Of a stretch of DNA of 16,760 bases, positions 1 through 6,257 are shown piece by piece. Below the pieces are notes generated by a model. It was not told the DNA's origin and did no database searches. It saw nothing but the letters and a program-made list of their open reading frames with translations. A program made the translations under genes and the position numbers. Every line of letters begins with the position of its first letter. Within the stretch, counting starts at the first letter, position 1. This DNA is from TMED161 sp964532515 (GTDB lineage Bacteria > Fidelibacterota > Marinisomatia > SCGC-AAA003-L08 > D37C17): positions 1 to 16,760 of the forward strand of contig CAZHKH010000022.1 in the NCBI GenBank assembly GCA_964532515.1, read 5' to 3'.

Positions 1-90
1 AGCATTATCTCTTAAATAGTCATTTGTTTGTGAAAAATGTTTGCAACCATAAAAGCCATAGTATGCGGATAAGGGCGATGGGTGCACAGA
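1..90 (-). pseudogene. ung: C-terminal part of ung beyond the in-frame stop, partial at window edge
   Basis: In the same frame as ung, the 30 codons after the TAA read SVHPSPLSAY, then YGFYGCKHFSQTNDYL, then RDNA, running off the left edge. HPSPLSA carries the His that stabilises the uracil leaving group and the loop that inserts into the DNA minor groove; GFYGCKHF matches the family's usual GFFGxxxF. Without this segment the enzyme should be inactive. The family C-terminus probably lies just outside the window. Confidence 0.75.
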
Positions 91-645
91 TTATAAAATT
101 AGATGCTTTTTTTGGTCTATGAAATCTACTTTCTCCTGCGCCTGACGACCCCACAATATAAAAACAATATTAGATAGATTCTTCGAGACTAATAATATCA
201 CTGATTTTGTAAATTCTTCCCAACCTATATTTTTATGTGAATTAGCTAACCCCTTCTCTACTGTCATGACATTATTTAGGAGTAAAACACCCTCAGTTGC
301 CCATTTTGATAAATTTCCTGATTTCGGAATATCTATATCTAGATCATTCTTTAATTCTTTAAAAATATTCTGCAAAGATGGTGGGATTTTCATTTCATTA
401 TTAATACTAAAACAAAGGCCATGAGCTTGATTTGGCCCATGATATGGATCCTGCCCAATAATAACAGCCTTTACTTTTTGAAATGGGGTCATATTAAATG
501 CATTAAATATATTTGAAGGATGTGGATATATCTCTCTAGTATTATATAAATCTCGAATTTTTATTCTTAGAGACTTGAAGTATTCTTTCTCGAACTCATC
601 CTTTAGAATATTGTACCAGGATTCTTCGATATCAACTCTTTTCAT
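91..645 (-). CDS. ung: Uracil-DNA glycosylase, ended early by an in-frame TAA
   Basis: Family 1 uracil-DNA glycosylase, which removes uracil from DNA to start base excision repair. The 184-residue reading frame shows the catalytic water-activating motif GQDPYHG at residues 64-70, the LLLNNVMTVE segment at 121-130 and the ILWG strand at 163-166. Family members are usually about 220 residues. This frame stops at TAA (91-93), exactly where relatives have a Lys before the HPSPLSA motif. The same frame continues past the stop with SVHPSPLSAY and typical C-terminal sequence to the window edge, so the stop is a nonsense codon and not a frameshift. The ATG shares ATGA with the stop of the upstream oxidoreductase gene, which suggests translational coupling. 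Family identity is certain. Whether the gene is functional, a pseudogene or carries a sequence error is open. Confidence 0.9.
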   Translation of the reverse strand: MKRVDIEESWYNILKDEFEKEYFKSLRIKIRDLYNTREIYPHPSNIFNAFNMTPFQKVKAVIIGQDPYHGPNQAHGLCFSINNEMKIPPSLQNIFKELKNDLDIDIPKSGNLSKWATEGVLLLNNVMTVEKGLANSHKNIGWEEFTKSVILLVSKNLSNIVFILWGRQAQEKVDFIDQKKHLIL

Positions 646-1769
646 TTAACTTTTAATGTTGTCTTAATTGATATGCCGGCATTCTGCAGCCTTCTTGGCA
701 GGATCTCTCCAGCACATTCTATTGGTGTTAGTATCCCCTTATCATTTAAGAGCTCTTCATTATTTACAATAATAGCAAGCGCCATTTCAGATATAAATTT
801 TGATGTTTCTCCATACCCTGGATCTCCGCCTTTGATTATTGTAACTACCTCCCTATCCTTCCCTTGACCAACAATAGTAGCTTCAAACCAGTTATTTTTC
901 CTTTTATCAGCACTGGGGCCACTCCCAGAGGGTATTAGCTTTAGTAGTTGTTTTCTTATTACAGATATTTTTGCAATAATAGAAAGGGTAAAAATTGATC
1001 CTATAAGAAGAATCATCGATAAAAAAGATTTTTGAAGTATATACTGATTGAAGCTAACTCCTTTTAATGTTCTATTTATATTTTCAATTGATTTATAAAC
1101 AATATATTTATCTATAACTGGAAAAAATAAAGCCCACCTTTTAAATCTTTTTGCATAGAATATTTTTTTATTTTTACTTTTTTTCTTTTTTCTTGGAGCA
1201 GCAGAAATAGCTGTTTTAGGATTTATCACTGAATTAAGAAATGATGCCCACGTTCCACCAGAAATCTGCCCCTTTGTTTTAAGATAGAAAGATAACTTTA
1301 CATTATCCTCAGGGATCTCTTTCAAAGCTTCAAAAACCCCAACATCAGCAGGTATAGATTCAAAGCCACAGCAATGAATAATCATTGATCCACTATCCAG
1401 TGCTTCCTTACTATATTTTTTTGCCATATTAAGTACAAATTCAGGTTCCCCAGTTAAATCTAGATAGTGCGATTTGTTTTTTATGCAGCTATAAATCAGA
1501 TTTTCACCATAAATCATATATGGACCAACCGTAGATATAATTACTTCTCCTCTTGAGCACATTTCATTCAAAGAATCTAAATCAAAAGAATCAGCAACGA
1601 TATATTCTACCGAATATTTTCTTGATATTTTTGAAAGCTTTTCAAGATTTCTCCCAGCAATTGCCCAATTGAGATTCTTTGCATCTTTATGTGTTGAGAG
1701 GTAGTTGCAAACTAAATCTCCGGTAAAGCCAGTTGCGCCAAAAACGATTAAATCAAATTCTTTATTCAT
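642..1769 (-). CDS. Saccharopine-dehydrogenase-like oxidoreductase (trans-acting enoyl reductase family)
   Basis: A 375-residue protein with an N-terminal Rossmann fold: GATGFTG at residues 11-17 and AGRN at 38-41, typical of NAD(P)-binding saccharopine dehydrogenase-like proteins. Further family marks are GPYMIYGE (82-89), YLDLTGE (102-108), CCGFESIPADVG (133-144), GSGPSADKR (282-290) and GDPGYGETSK (315-324). A hydrophobic stretch at about 249-267 could be a membrane anchor, preceded by a very basic linker (193-211, several Lys in a row). Relatives include mammalian SCCPDH and mycobacterial trans-acting enoyl reductase. The substrate cannot be read from sequence and the lipid link is only inferred from the family. 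The gene follows the small zinc-finger-like gene by 4 bp and overlaps ung by 4 bp. No clear Shine-Dalgarno sequence precedes the ATG. Confidence 0.85.
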   Translation of the reverse strand: MNKEFDLIVFGATGFTGDLVCNYLSTHKDAKNLNWAIAGRNLEKLSKISRKYSVEYIVADSFDLDSLNEMCSRGEVIISTVGPYMIYGENLIYSCIKNKSHYLDLTGEPEFVLNMAKKYSKEALDSGSMIIHCCGFESIPADVGVFEALKEIPEDNVKLSFYLKTKGQISGGTWASFLNSVINPKTAISAAPRKKKKSKNKKIFYAKRFKRWALFFPVIDKYIVYKSIENINRTLKGVSFNQYILQKSFLSMILLIGSIFTLSIIAKISVIRKQLLKLIPSGSGPSADKRKNNWFEATIVGQGKDREVVTIIKGGDPGYGETSKFISEMALAIIVNNEELLNDKGILTPIECAGEILPRRLQNAGISIKTTLKVK

Positions 1770-1773
1770 AATT

Positions 1774-2073
1774 TTATAAGCCTATTTTATTTTGCTCTGG
1801 AGGTATAGTTTTTTTTATTTTCTCAGATTGATTATTTCGACACTCCCTGCACCAAGACTGGAAGGATGGCCCTCTATTCATATTTTTAACTCCGAAGATA
1901 TCAATAATTTCTTTATTCGTCTTTGCCTCTGTTTTGCATTGAGGGCACTGCCTATAGTTTTTGTGATCAGGCCTTAGATATTGGTCAGAGTGAAAGAGTT
2001 CTGGTGATTCAGATATTGATTTTTTATTTGTTCTATTAAATAATAGCTTATAGATAAAACTAATTACTTTCAT
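1774..2073 (-). CDS. Small zinc-finger-like protein of unknown function
   Basis: A 99-residue protein with two CxxC pairs: CPQC (Cys43, Cys46) and CREC (Cys75, Cys78), separated by a segment containing IDIFGV. The arrangement, with SWCREC as the second pair, resembles the short zinc ribbon found at the start of some HNH endonucleases (SYCKEC-type motifs), but no HNH catalytic residues follow. The N-terminus is basic with a short hydrophobic stretch, and the C-terminus is Lys-rich. A structural zinc site and nucleic-acid contact are inferred, not shown. Its ATG shares ATGA with the def stop, and the next gene begins 4 bp after its own stop, so it sits inside a coupled cluster. I do not recognise an exact family. 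Confidence 0.7.
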   Translation of the reverse strand: MKVISFIYKLLFNRTNKKSISESPELFHSDQYLRPDHKNYRQCPQCKTEAKTNKEIIDIFGVKNMNRGPSFQSWCRECRNNQSEKIKKTIPPEQNKIGL

Positions 2074-2699
2074 TTGAATTTTTCTCGAAGTTCGTGAAAC
2101 AACTCAGGGGTTATATCTGACTTTTCCTCTAAAAATCCTTCAATTAAATCATGTTCTACCATGAGCTTTCCTCTTAAATGATCTAGCTCGTGTTGAAATA
2201 ATTTGGACATAAAGCCTTTTAAGGTTTTTTTTATAACCTTTCCTTCTTGATTGTAGTATCTGACTTTAATCTTATCAAACCTTTTTATTTTAAGGGATAC
2301 AGATGGAATACTCAAACATCCCTCTATTTCCTCTTGAAAGGAATTTTTACTTATTTTATCTATCTGTGGATTAATATAAATTTCATAATTATCGGCATAT
2401 TCATTTTTATCTATTTTTTTATTGTTTGCGTTAGCTTCTTTTTTCTCAATTTCATCGGTATCTACATTCTCTTTTAATTTAGAGAGCCCTATAAAAATTG
2501 ACTTATCGTATCCAATTTGATTTGCAGCTATTCCAGCACAGGGAATTTTTTGATAGCTATCAATGAGATCCTGTATTATCTGATTCAAATTATCAGTTAG
2601 AGGGAAAAATACATTTTTGGTCTCTCTCTTAAGAAAGGAAATATTCTCAGAATTTAATTTTCCTTTATCCCATACCTTTACAATTTCTTTTATAGCCAT
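2070..2699 (-). CDS. def: Peptide deformylase
   Basis: Removes the formyl group from the N-terminal methionine of new proteins; an Fe/Zn metalloenzyme acting at the ribosome exit. All three family motifs are visible: CAGIAANQIG at residues 54-63 (motif 1, usually GxGLAAxQ), EGCLSIPS at 126-133 with metal ligand Cys128, and QHELDHLRG at 169-177 with ligands His170 and His174 and catalytic Glu171. At 209 residues it is longer than many deformylases; the extra length is a Lys/Glu/Asn-rich insert at about 76-103 between motifs 1 and 2. Motif 1 has Cys-Ala where Gly-Val is common. It lies 18 bp after the arylsulfotransferase-like gene with no clear Shine-Dalgarno sequence. Its usual partner fmt is almost 9 kb away. 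Confidence 0.95.
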   Translation of the reverse strand: MAIKEIVKVWDKGKLNSENISFLKRETKNVFFPLTDNLNQIIQDLIDSYQKIPCAGIAANQIGYDKSIFIGLSKLKENVDTDEIEKKEANANNKKIDKNEYADNYEIYINPQIDKISKNSFQEEIEGCLSIPSVSLKIKRFDKIKVRYYNQEGKVIKKTLKGFMSKLFQHELDHLRGKLMVEHDLIEGFLEEKSDITPELFHELREKFK

Positions 2700-2717
2700 G
2701 TTAATGATTGTTATTAT

Positions 2718-3966
2718 TTATGTTAGTATCATAGATACCAGCAATAGTATATCAAAGACATCAATATTATTATCATAATTAATATCTGCCAGTGAATTAA
2801 AAGCATTGCTAGCATCTTGATTTAGAATTATCTCTAAAGCTAAAAGTACATCTAAAATATCTATTATTAAATCAGAATTCAAATCTCCAATTAAATATTG
2901 ACTAAAATAACTTGGATGATATTTTTGAGCTCGAGCTATCTTTCCAAGAAATTCTTGTCCAGATGGCCCTGTGAACTCATAGCTCCATACGATAGATAGA
3001 GTTGTGTCTATTTCGAAAAACTCAGTTCTATCTCCAATTGAAATTAAAGTATTTCCATTTTGAAGCCTAAAAGCTCCAGATTGAACGTTTGCAAAAAATG
3101 AGCCATCTCCGTATCTCCAACTGTAGCTAGATGGTCCATGCGGAGCATCCAATGCAATTTCATAACTATAATTATTTACTGGTGTAGCGATTTGAAGGAC
3201 CTCAGATCCCAGCTCCTGATTTCTATTATTAAATAAAATAATCTCTCCACCCCCAGGGTAATTTGAAGGAATCCAATTTACACTATGCTGAGATAGTAAT
3301 ATTTGATTGCCTTCATCTCCTCTATCATAATTCGATGGATTGCCCCATCTATAGATAAAATCTCCACCTACATTGAAGTTCCCTCCGCTATCAGATGCAG
3401 CCTCAAGGGTAGTGGTACTGTGATCAATGAAATAAAATTCGTTCATTTTCCTTGAGGATATTGCAATTAAATCTAAATCCTCATTATAATCAATCGAATT
3501 TAGATGAATCCAATCTCCTGAGGCTCCACCTCCACCCCCTAGGTTTCCTAAATTAATATTTAATTTCCCAGGATTTTCAGAGATGTTACCAAAATTTGAT
3601 AATTCTGGATATATATCTTGAACGGTATGATCCCACAAATGCCACTCCCAAACAATTAAGCTAGAGTCCGTAGACACTTGCTGTAACTCTAGGATGTAGG
3701 ATGGCCAAATTTCTTGTGATATATTTTCCCTGCCAAGCATAGCTGCCTCAGCAAAGGTTTTTCGCTCATAAGTAATAAACAAAACATTTCCATTTGATAA
3801 TGGTTCTATATCATGATGCGGCTCATAGTTTTCTTCTACAAAAATATCATCCCATAAAACATATCCATCCCAGGAGAATTTCAATATTCTTCCACCCGAT
3901 TCCCCTGGTCCTCCTAACCCATCCACTGCATTCTGAGTGCATGGTATAACAACACTGCTATCTGGT
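2718..3966 (-). CDS. Arylsulfotransferase-like beta-propeller protein with C-terminal dockerin-like repeats, 5' end lost in gap
   Basis: Resembles arylsulfotransferases (ASST), which move sulfate between phenolic compounds outside the cytoplasm on a beta-propeller fold. Numbering from a GTG at 3926, family-type segments are HHDIEPLSNGNVL (37-49), DWIHLNSIDYN (138-148), SQHSVNWIP (212-220) and LQNGNTL (288-294). The histidines are candidate catalytic residues by analogy with bacterial ASST. The C-terminus carries two dockerin-like Ca-binding repeats, GDLNSDLIIDILDV (347-360) and ADINYDNNIDVFDI (380-393), ending nine residues before the stop. The frame is open upstream of 3926 (PDSSVVIPCTQNAV) into the run of N, so the GTG is not the true start; I expect a signal peptide and roughly 80-100 residues to be missing. 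The substrate is unknown. Confidence 0.82.
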
Positions 3967-3976
3967 NNNNNNNNNN
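3967..3976. other. Assembly gap (ten N)
   Basis: Ten consecutive N interrupt the arylsulfotransferase-like gene. A round number of N usually marks a scaffold join of unknown size, so genes may be missing here and the adjacency of the phosphatase gene and the arylsulfotransferase-like gene is not established. Confidence 0.97.
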
Positions 3977-3987
3977 AAAGTTATACT

Positions 3988-4479
3988 TTAATATTTATTA
4001 ATGTCCTTGTATGTATCAGTGTTTAAATCAGAAAGATTAAAAAATTCCCAGCTCTCAGCATTTAGATTAGCTATAAATAAAGCAGATGTTGGAAAATGGT
4101 TGAGATTTAAATTTGATACCATATTGTATATCTGATGCATTGTTGGATTGTGGCCAAACACTGCTATAAAATCATATTTATCATCTATCGATTGAATAGA
4201 GCTAGAAACTCCATCTATCCCATTTGAATATATTCTGTTAAAAATACTGGTCTTCGTATTTATCTTTAGCTTGTTTTTTATGATTTCAGATGTAGCTAAC
4301 GCTCTTTTTGCAGAGCTAGATATAAATTTATCAGGGAATATCCCTTCCTTTAAAAGTCTACTTCCCATTAAGAGAGAATCCTCAATTCCTTTTTGATTTA
4401 ACTCTCTATCGTGATCAGCAAGTCCTGGACTTCCCCAAGTTGATTCGGCATGCCTTGAAAATAATATTTTTTTACTCAA
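3988..4479 (-). CDS. SixA-type histidine phosphatase
   Basis: Histidine phosphatase superfamily protein, closest in size and motifs to the SixA phosphohistidine phosphatases. From a TTG at 4477-4479 it is 163 residues beginning MSKKILFSRHAE. Arg9 and His10 form the phospho-accepting RH motif (Ala replaces the Gly of RHG, as in SixA), SSSAKRAL at about 54-61 holds the second Arg, and FGHNP at about 108-112 holds the second catalytic His. I chose this TTG because GGAG (4486-4489) lies six bases upstream and the protein then begins directly with the first beta strand, as SixA proteins do. An ATG at 4521 would add 14 residues and overlap cutA by 50 bp. With the TTG the overlap is 8 bp, so it is probably coupled to cutA. 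The target is unknown. Confidence 0.85.
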   Translation of the reverse strand: MSKKILFSRHAESTWGSPGLADHDRELNQKGIEDSLLMGSRLLKEGIFPDKFISSSAKRALATSEIIKNKLKINTKTSIFNRIYSNGIDGVSSSIQSIDDKYDFIAVFGHNPTMHQIYNMVSNLNLNHFPTSALFIANLNAESWEFFNLSDLNTDTYKDINKY

Positions 4480-4801
4480 TATTCTCTCCGATAGACAAGT
4501 CAAACCATTTTTTATATTCATTATTCAGAATATCAAACTTCAATGAAGTAATTTGTGGTATTTTATATGAATGATTCTCTTTTATTTTTTTATTCACATC
4601 ATCTTTTAGCATTTTAGTTGTTTTTACTAGAACTAAAATTTCTTTTTCGGTATTAACAGAACCTTCCCATTTAAAAGTTGATTCAATATCTGGTATAATC
4701 TGAACACAAGCAGCTAATTTCTTTTTTATTAGCAAATTTGCTATTGATTGTGCATTTGATTTTGAATTCGTTGTTGTGGTTATTATGATATATTTACTCA
4801 T
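4472..4801 (-). CDS. cutA: Divalent-cation tolerance protein CutA
   Basis: A small (109-residue) trimeric cytoplasmic protein of the CutA1 family, linked to copper/divalent metal tolerance, though its biochemical role is unclear. Family marks are the ITTTTNS opening (7-13), KKLAACVQI (27-35), FKWEG (43-47), KTT (60-62), HSYKIPQI (77-84) and YKKW (96-99). Length is normal. It overlaps the phosphatase gene downstream and follows the structured-RNA region upstream. No Shine-Dalgarno sequence precedes the ATG; the very AT-rich 45 bp upstream could carry its promoter, or cutA could be read from the hflX side through the RNA region. Confidence 0.93.
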   Translation of the reverse strand: MSKYIIITTTTNSKSNAQSIANLLIKKKLAACVQIIPDIESTFKWEGSVNTEKEILVLVKTTKMLKDDVNKKIKENHSYKIPQITSLKFDILNNEYKKWFDLSIGENIE

Positions 4802-4832
4802 AAAATTATGTTTTTTATATTTTTATATTAAA

Positions 4833-4838
4833 TATAAA
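4833..4838 (+). promoter_or_regulatory. Possible -10 box for the structured RNA
   Basis: TATAAA sits about seven bases upstream of the predicted RNA 5' end near 4845. No convincing -35 box is seen, and the surroundings are so AT-rich that chance matches are common. The same stretch may also carry the cutA promoter on the other strand. Confidence 0.3.
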
Positions 4839-4844
4839 TTTAAT

Positions 4845-5015
4845 CTACGTAAGCGGGTGTTAATATTCCAGAACTTTCAGTTATAAAATTGGGTTTCTGA
4901 CTTTTATAGTCAAAAACAGGCCTTACTGAAAAGTTGAAGGAAGTTTGCGATTATAAAGAGGTTACCCACCGTACCGATTAAAAAGGTAATCTGGAATACA
5001 TTCGCTTACGTTTTT
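4845..5015 (+). ncRNA. Candidate structured RNA (unassigned, possibly 6S-like)
   Basis: The only non-coding stretch over 200 bp folds convincingly. CGTAAGCG (4848-4855) pairs with CGCTTACG (5003-5010), and TATTCCAG (4864-4871) pairs with CTGGAATA (4991-4998), making a two-part closing stem with an internal loop. Inside, AACTTTCAGT (4872-4881) pairs with ACTGAAAAGTT (4925-4935, one bulge) and caps a hairpin built on TGACT/AGTCA. GGTTACC (4960-4966) can pair with GGTAATC (4985-4991), competing with the inner closing stem by one base. On the plus strand the closing stem is followed at once by TTTTT (5011-5015), like an intrinsic terminator, and TATAAA (4833-4838) lies seven bases before the predicted 5' end, so I favour plus. 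The 3' end is antisense to the last codons of hflX. Size and closing stem recall 6S RNA, but a classic central bubble is not clear. On the minus strand it would be a cutA leader. Confidence 0.6.
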
Positions 5016-6184
5016 AGCTTTGCCAATATCTTTTCAAAATTCTCTTTACTTCCCTTTGCTTTAATAAGGATATGGTCTTCTAAATTTTTTCTATCAAGTA
5101 TATCTAAAGTTTTGTAGATATTATCAAGTATTTTCAGATTTGAATAATCTAATTTTATAGTTTTTTTTATATGTTTTTTAGAAGCTAATTTAGAGATAAA
5201 TGTTTTCAATCTATCTACACCTATATTCTTATTTGCAGAAGTGAAGATTGAGTCTGGAAATTTTTTCATTAAAGCTTTTAGTTGTTCATTTGAAATTAAA
5301 TCGATTTTGTTAAAGATATAAAGAGTAGGTATCTTTTTACAATCTATGCTATCAATAGTCTCTTCAATGGTTGAGATATGCATATTGATATTTATATAGT
5401 TAGAATCAACAACTTTCAAGATAAGATTTGAATTTTTTATATCAGATAATGTACTTCTAAAGGATGCAACTAGTTCATGTGGAAGTTTCTGGATAAACCC
5501 AACGGTATCACTTATTAAAGCTTTTATATTAATATCTAAATTTAATACTCTGGTAGTTGCATCTAGTGTCGCAAAAAGCTCATCTTTTACATAGACATCT
5601 GCATTGCTAAGTAGATTCATGAGACTTGATTTTCCTGCATTCGTATAGCCAACGAGAGAAACCTGAAAGGCATCTGATCTATTTTCATTTTGAATCAACC
5701 TGCTTTTCTGAATTTTTTTTAGATCTTTTTGAAGTTTATTTATATCTCTCCTAACTAGTCTCCTATCTATCTCTATTTGTTTTTCTCCTGGTCCTCCTCT
5801 CGTTCCAGTTCCCCCCATCTGTCGCTCTAGATGACTCCATTGTCTGGTCAATCTTGGTAGCATGTATTCAAGCTTCGCTAGGCTTACCTGAGTTTTGGCT
5901 TCTCCTGTTTTTGCATGGACACTAAATATATCAATAATAATTCCTGTCCTATCTAAAATTCGAACATCGTATCCAGCTAAATTCTGTAGATTTTTCATTT
6001 GTGCTGGAGATATTTCAGCATTAATTATAATATTATCACACTCTAATAATTTAGCCTGTTCAATTATTTGAGTTGCTTTCTCTTTACTTATAAAAGTAGC
6101 CGGATGAATTTTTCTTAGATTATGCTGGAGCACATTAAGGACAGAGAGTCCCAAAGTTTTTGATAAAAGCTCTATTTCCTGCAC
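5006..6184 (-). CDS. hflX: GTPase HflX
   Basis: HflX splits stalled 70S ribosomes using GTP, mainly under stress. The family-specific GGTGTRGGPGEKQIE is at residues 124-138, followed by a coiled region and then the G domain: P-loop GYTNAGKS (179-186), DTVGF (226-230) and NKID (292-295). These positions count from the GTG at 6182-6184, the first ATG/GTG/TTG in frame. That start is probably not right. The open frame upstream, back to a stop at 6287-6289, encodes NALLLGIKLKEQTSLEHKED, which matches the first strand and linker of the HflX N-terminal domain. The real start may be a rare codon such as ATA at 6254-6256 or CTG at 6236-6238, close to the end of the BatA-like gene. The stop codon lies within the closing stem of the neighbouring RNA candidate. 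Confidence 0.94.
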   Translation of the reverse strand: MQEIELLSKTLGLSVLNVLQHNLRKIHPATFISKEKATQIIEQAKLLECDNIIINAEISPAQMKNLQNLAGYDVRILDRTGIIIDIFSVHAKTGEAKTQVSLAKLEYMLPRLTRQWSHLERQMGGTGTRGGPGEKQIEIDRRLVRRDINKLQKDLKKIQKSRLIQNENRSDAFQVSLVGYTNAGKSSLMNLLSNADVYVKDELFATLDATTRVLNLDINIKALISDTVGFIQKLPHELVASFRSTLSDIKNSNLILKVVDSNYININMHISTIEETIDSIDCKKIPTLYIFNKIDLISNEQLKALMKKFPDSIFTSANKNIGVDRLKTFISKLASKKHIKKTIKLDYSNLKILDNIYKTLDILDRKNLEDHILIKAKGSKENFEKILAKLKT

Positions 6185-6257
6185 ATCTTCTTTATGCTCT
6201 AGGGATGTCTGCTCTTTTAACTTGATACCAAGTAGCAGAGCATTTGTATAATTTATT

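Noticed and set aside
673..867. Plus-strand 64-codon open frame opposite the oxidoreductase gene
   Set aside because: It is antisense to well-conserved family motifs and shows no protein-family features of its own.
4480..4521. ATG start at 4521 for the SixA-like phosphatase
   Set aside because: It gives a 50-bp overlap with cutA and 14 extra residues before the first strand. The TTG at 4477-4479 with GGAG six bases upstream fits the family better.
4845..5015. Assignment of the structured RNA as SRP RNA, tmRNA or RNase P RNA
   Set aside because: It lacks the SRP domain IV apical motif, the tRNA-like ends of tmRNA and the size and core motifs of RNase P RNA. A 6S-like identity stays only a possibility.
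6239..6250. Out-of-frame ATG upstream of hflX as the true start followed by a frameshift
   Set aside because: The matching HflX sequence (NALLLGIKL) is already in the main frame at this point, so no frameshift is needed; the ATG frame stops after eight codons.
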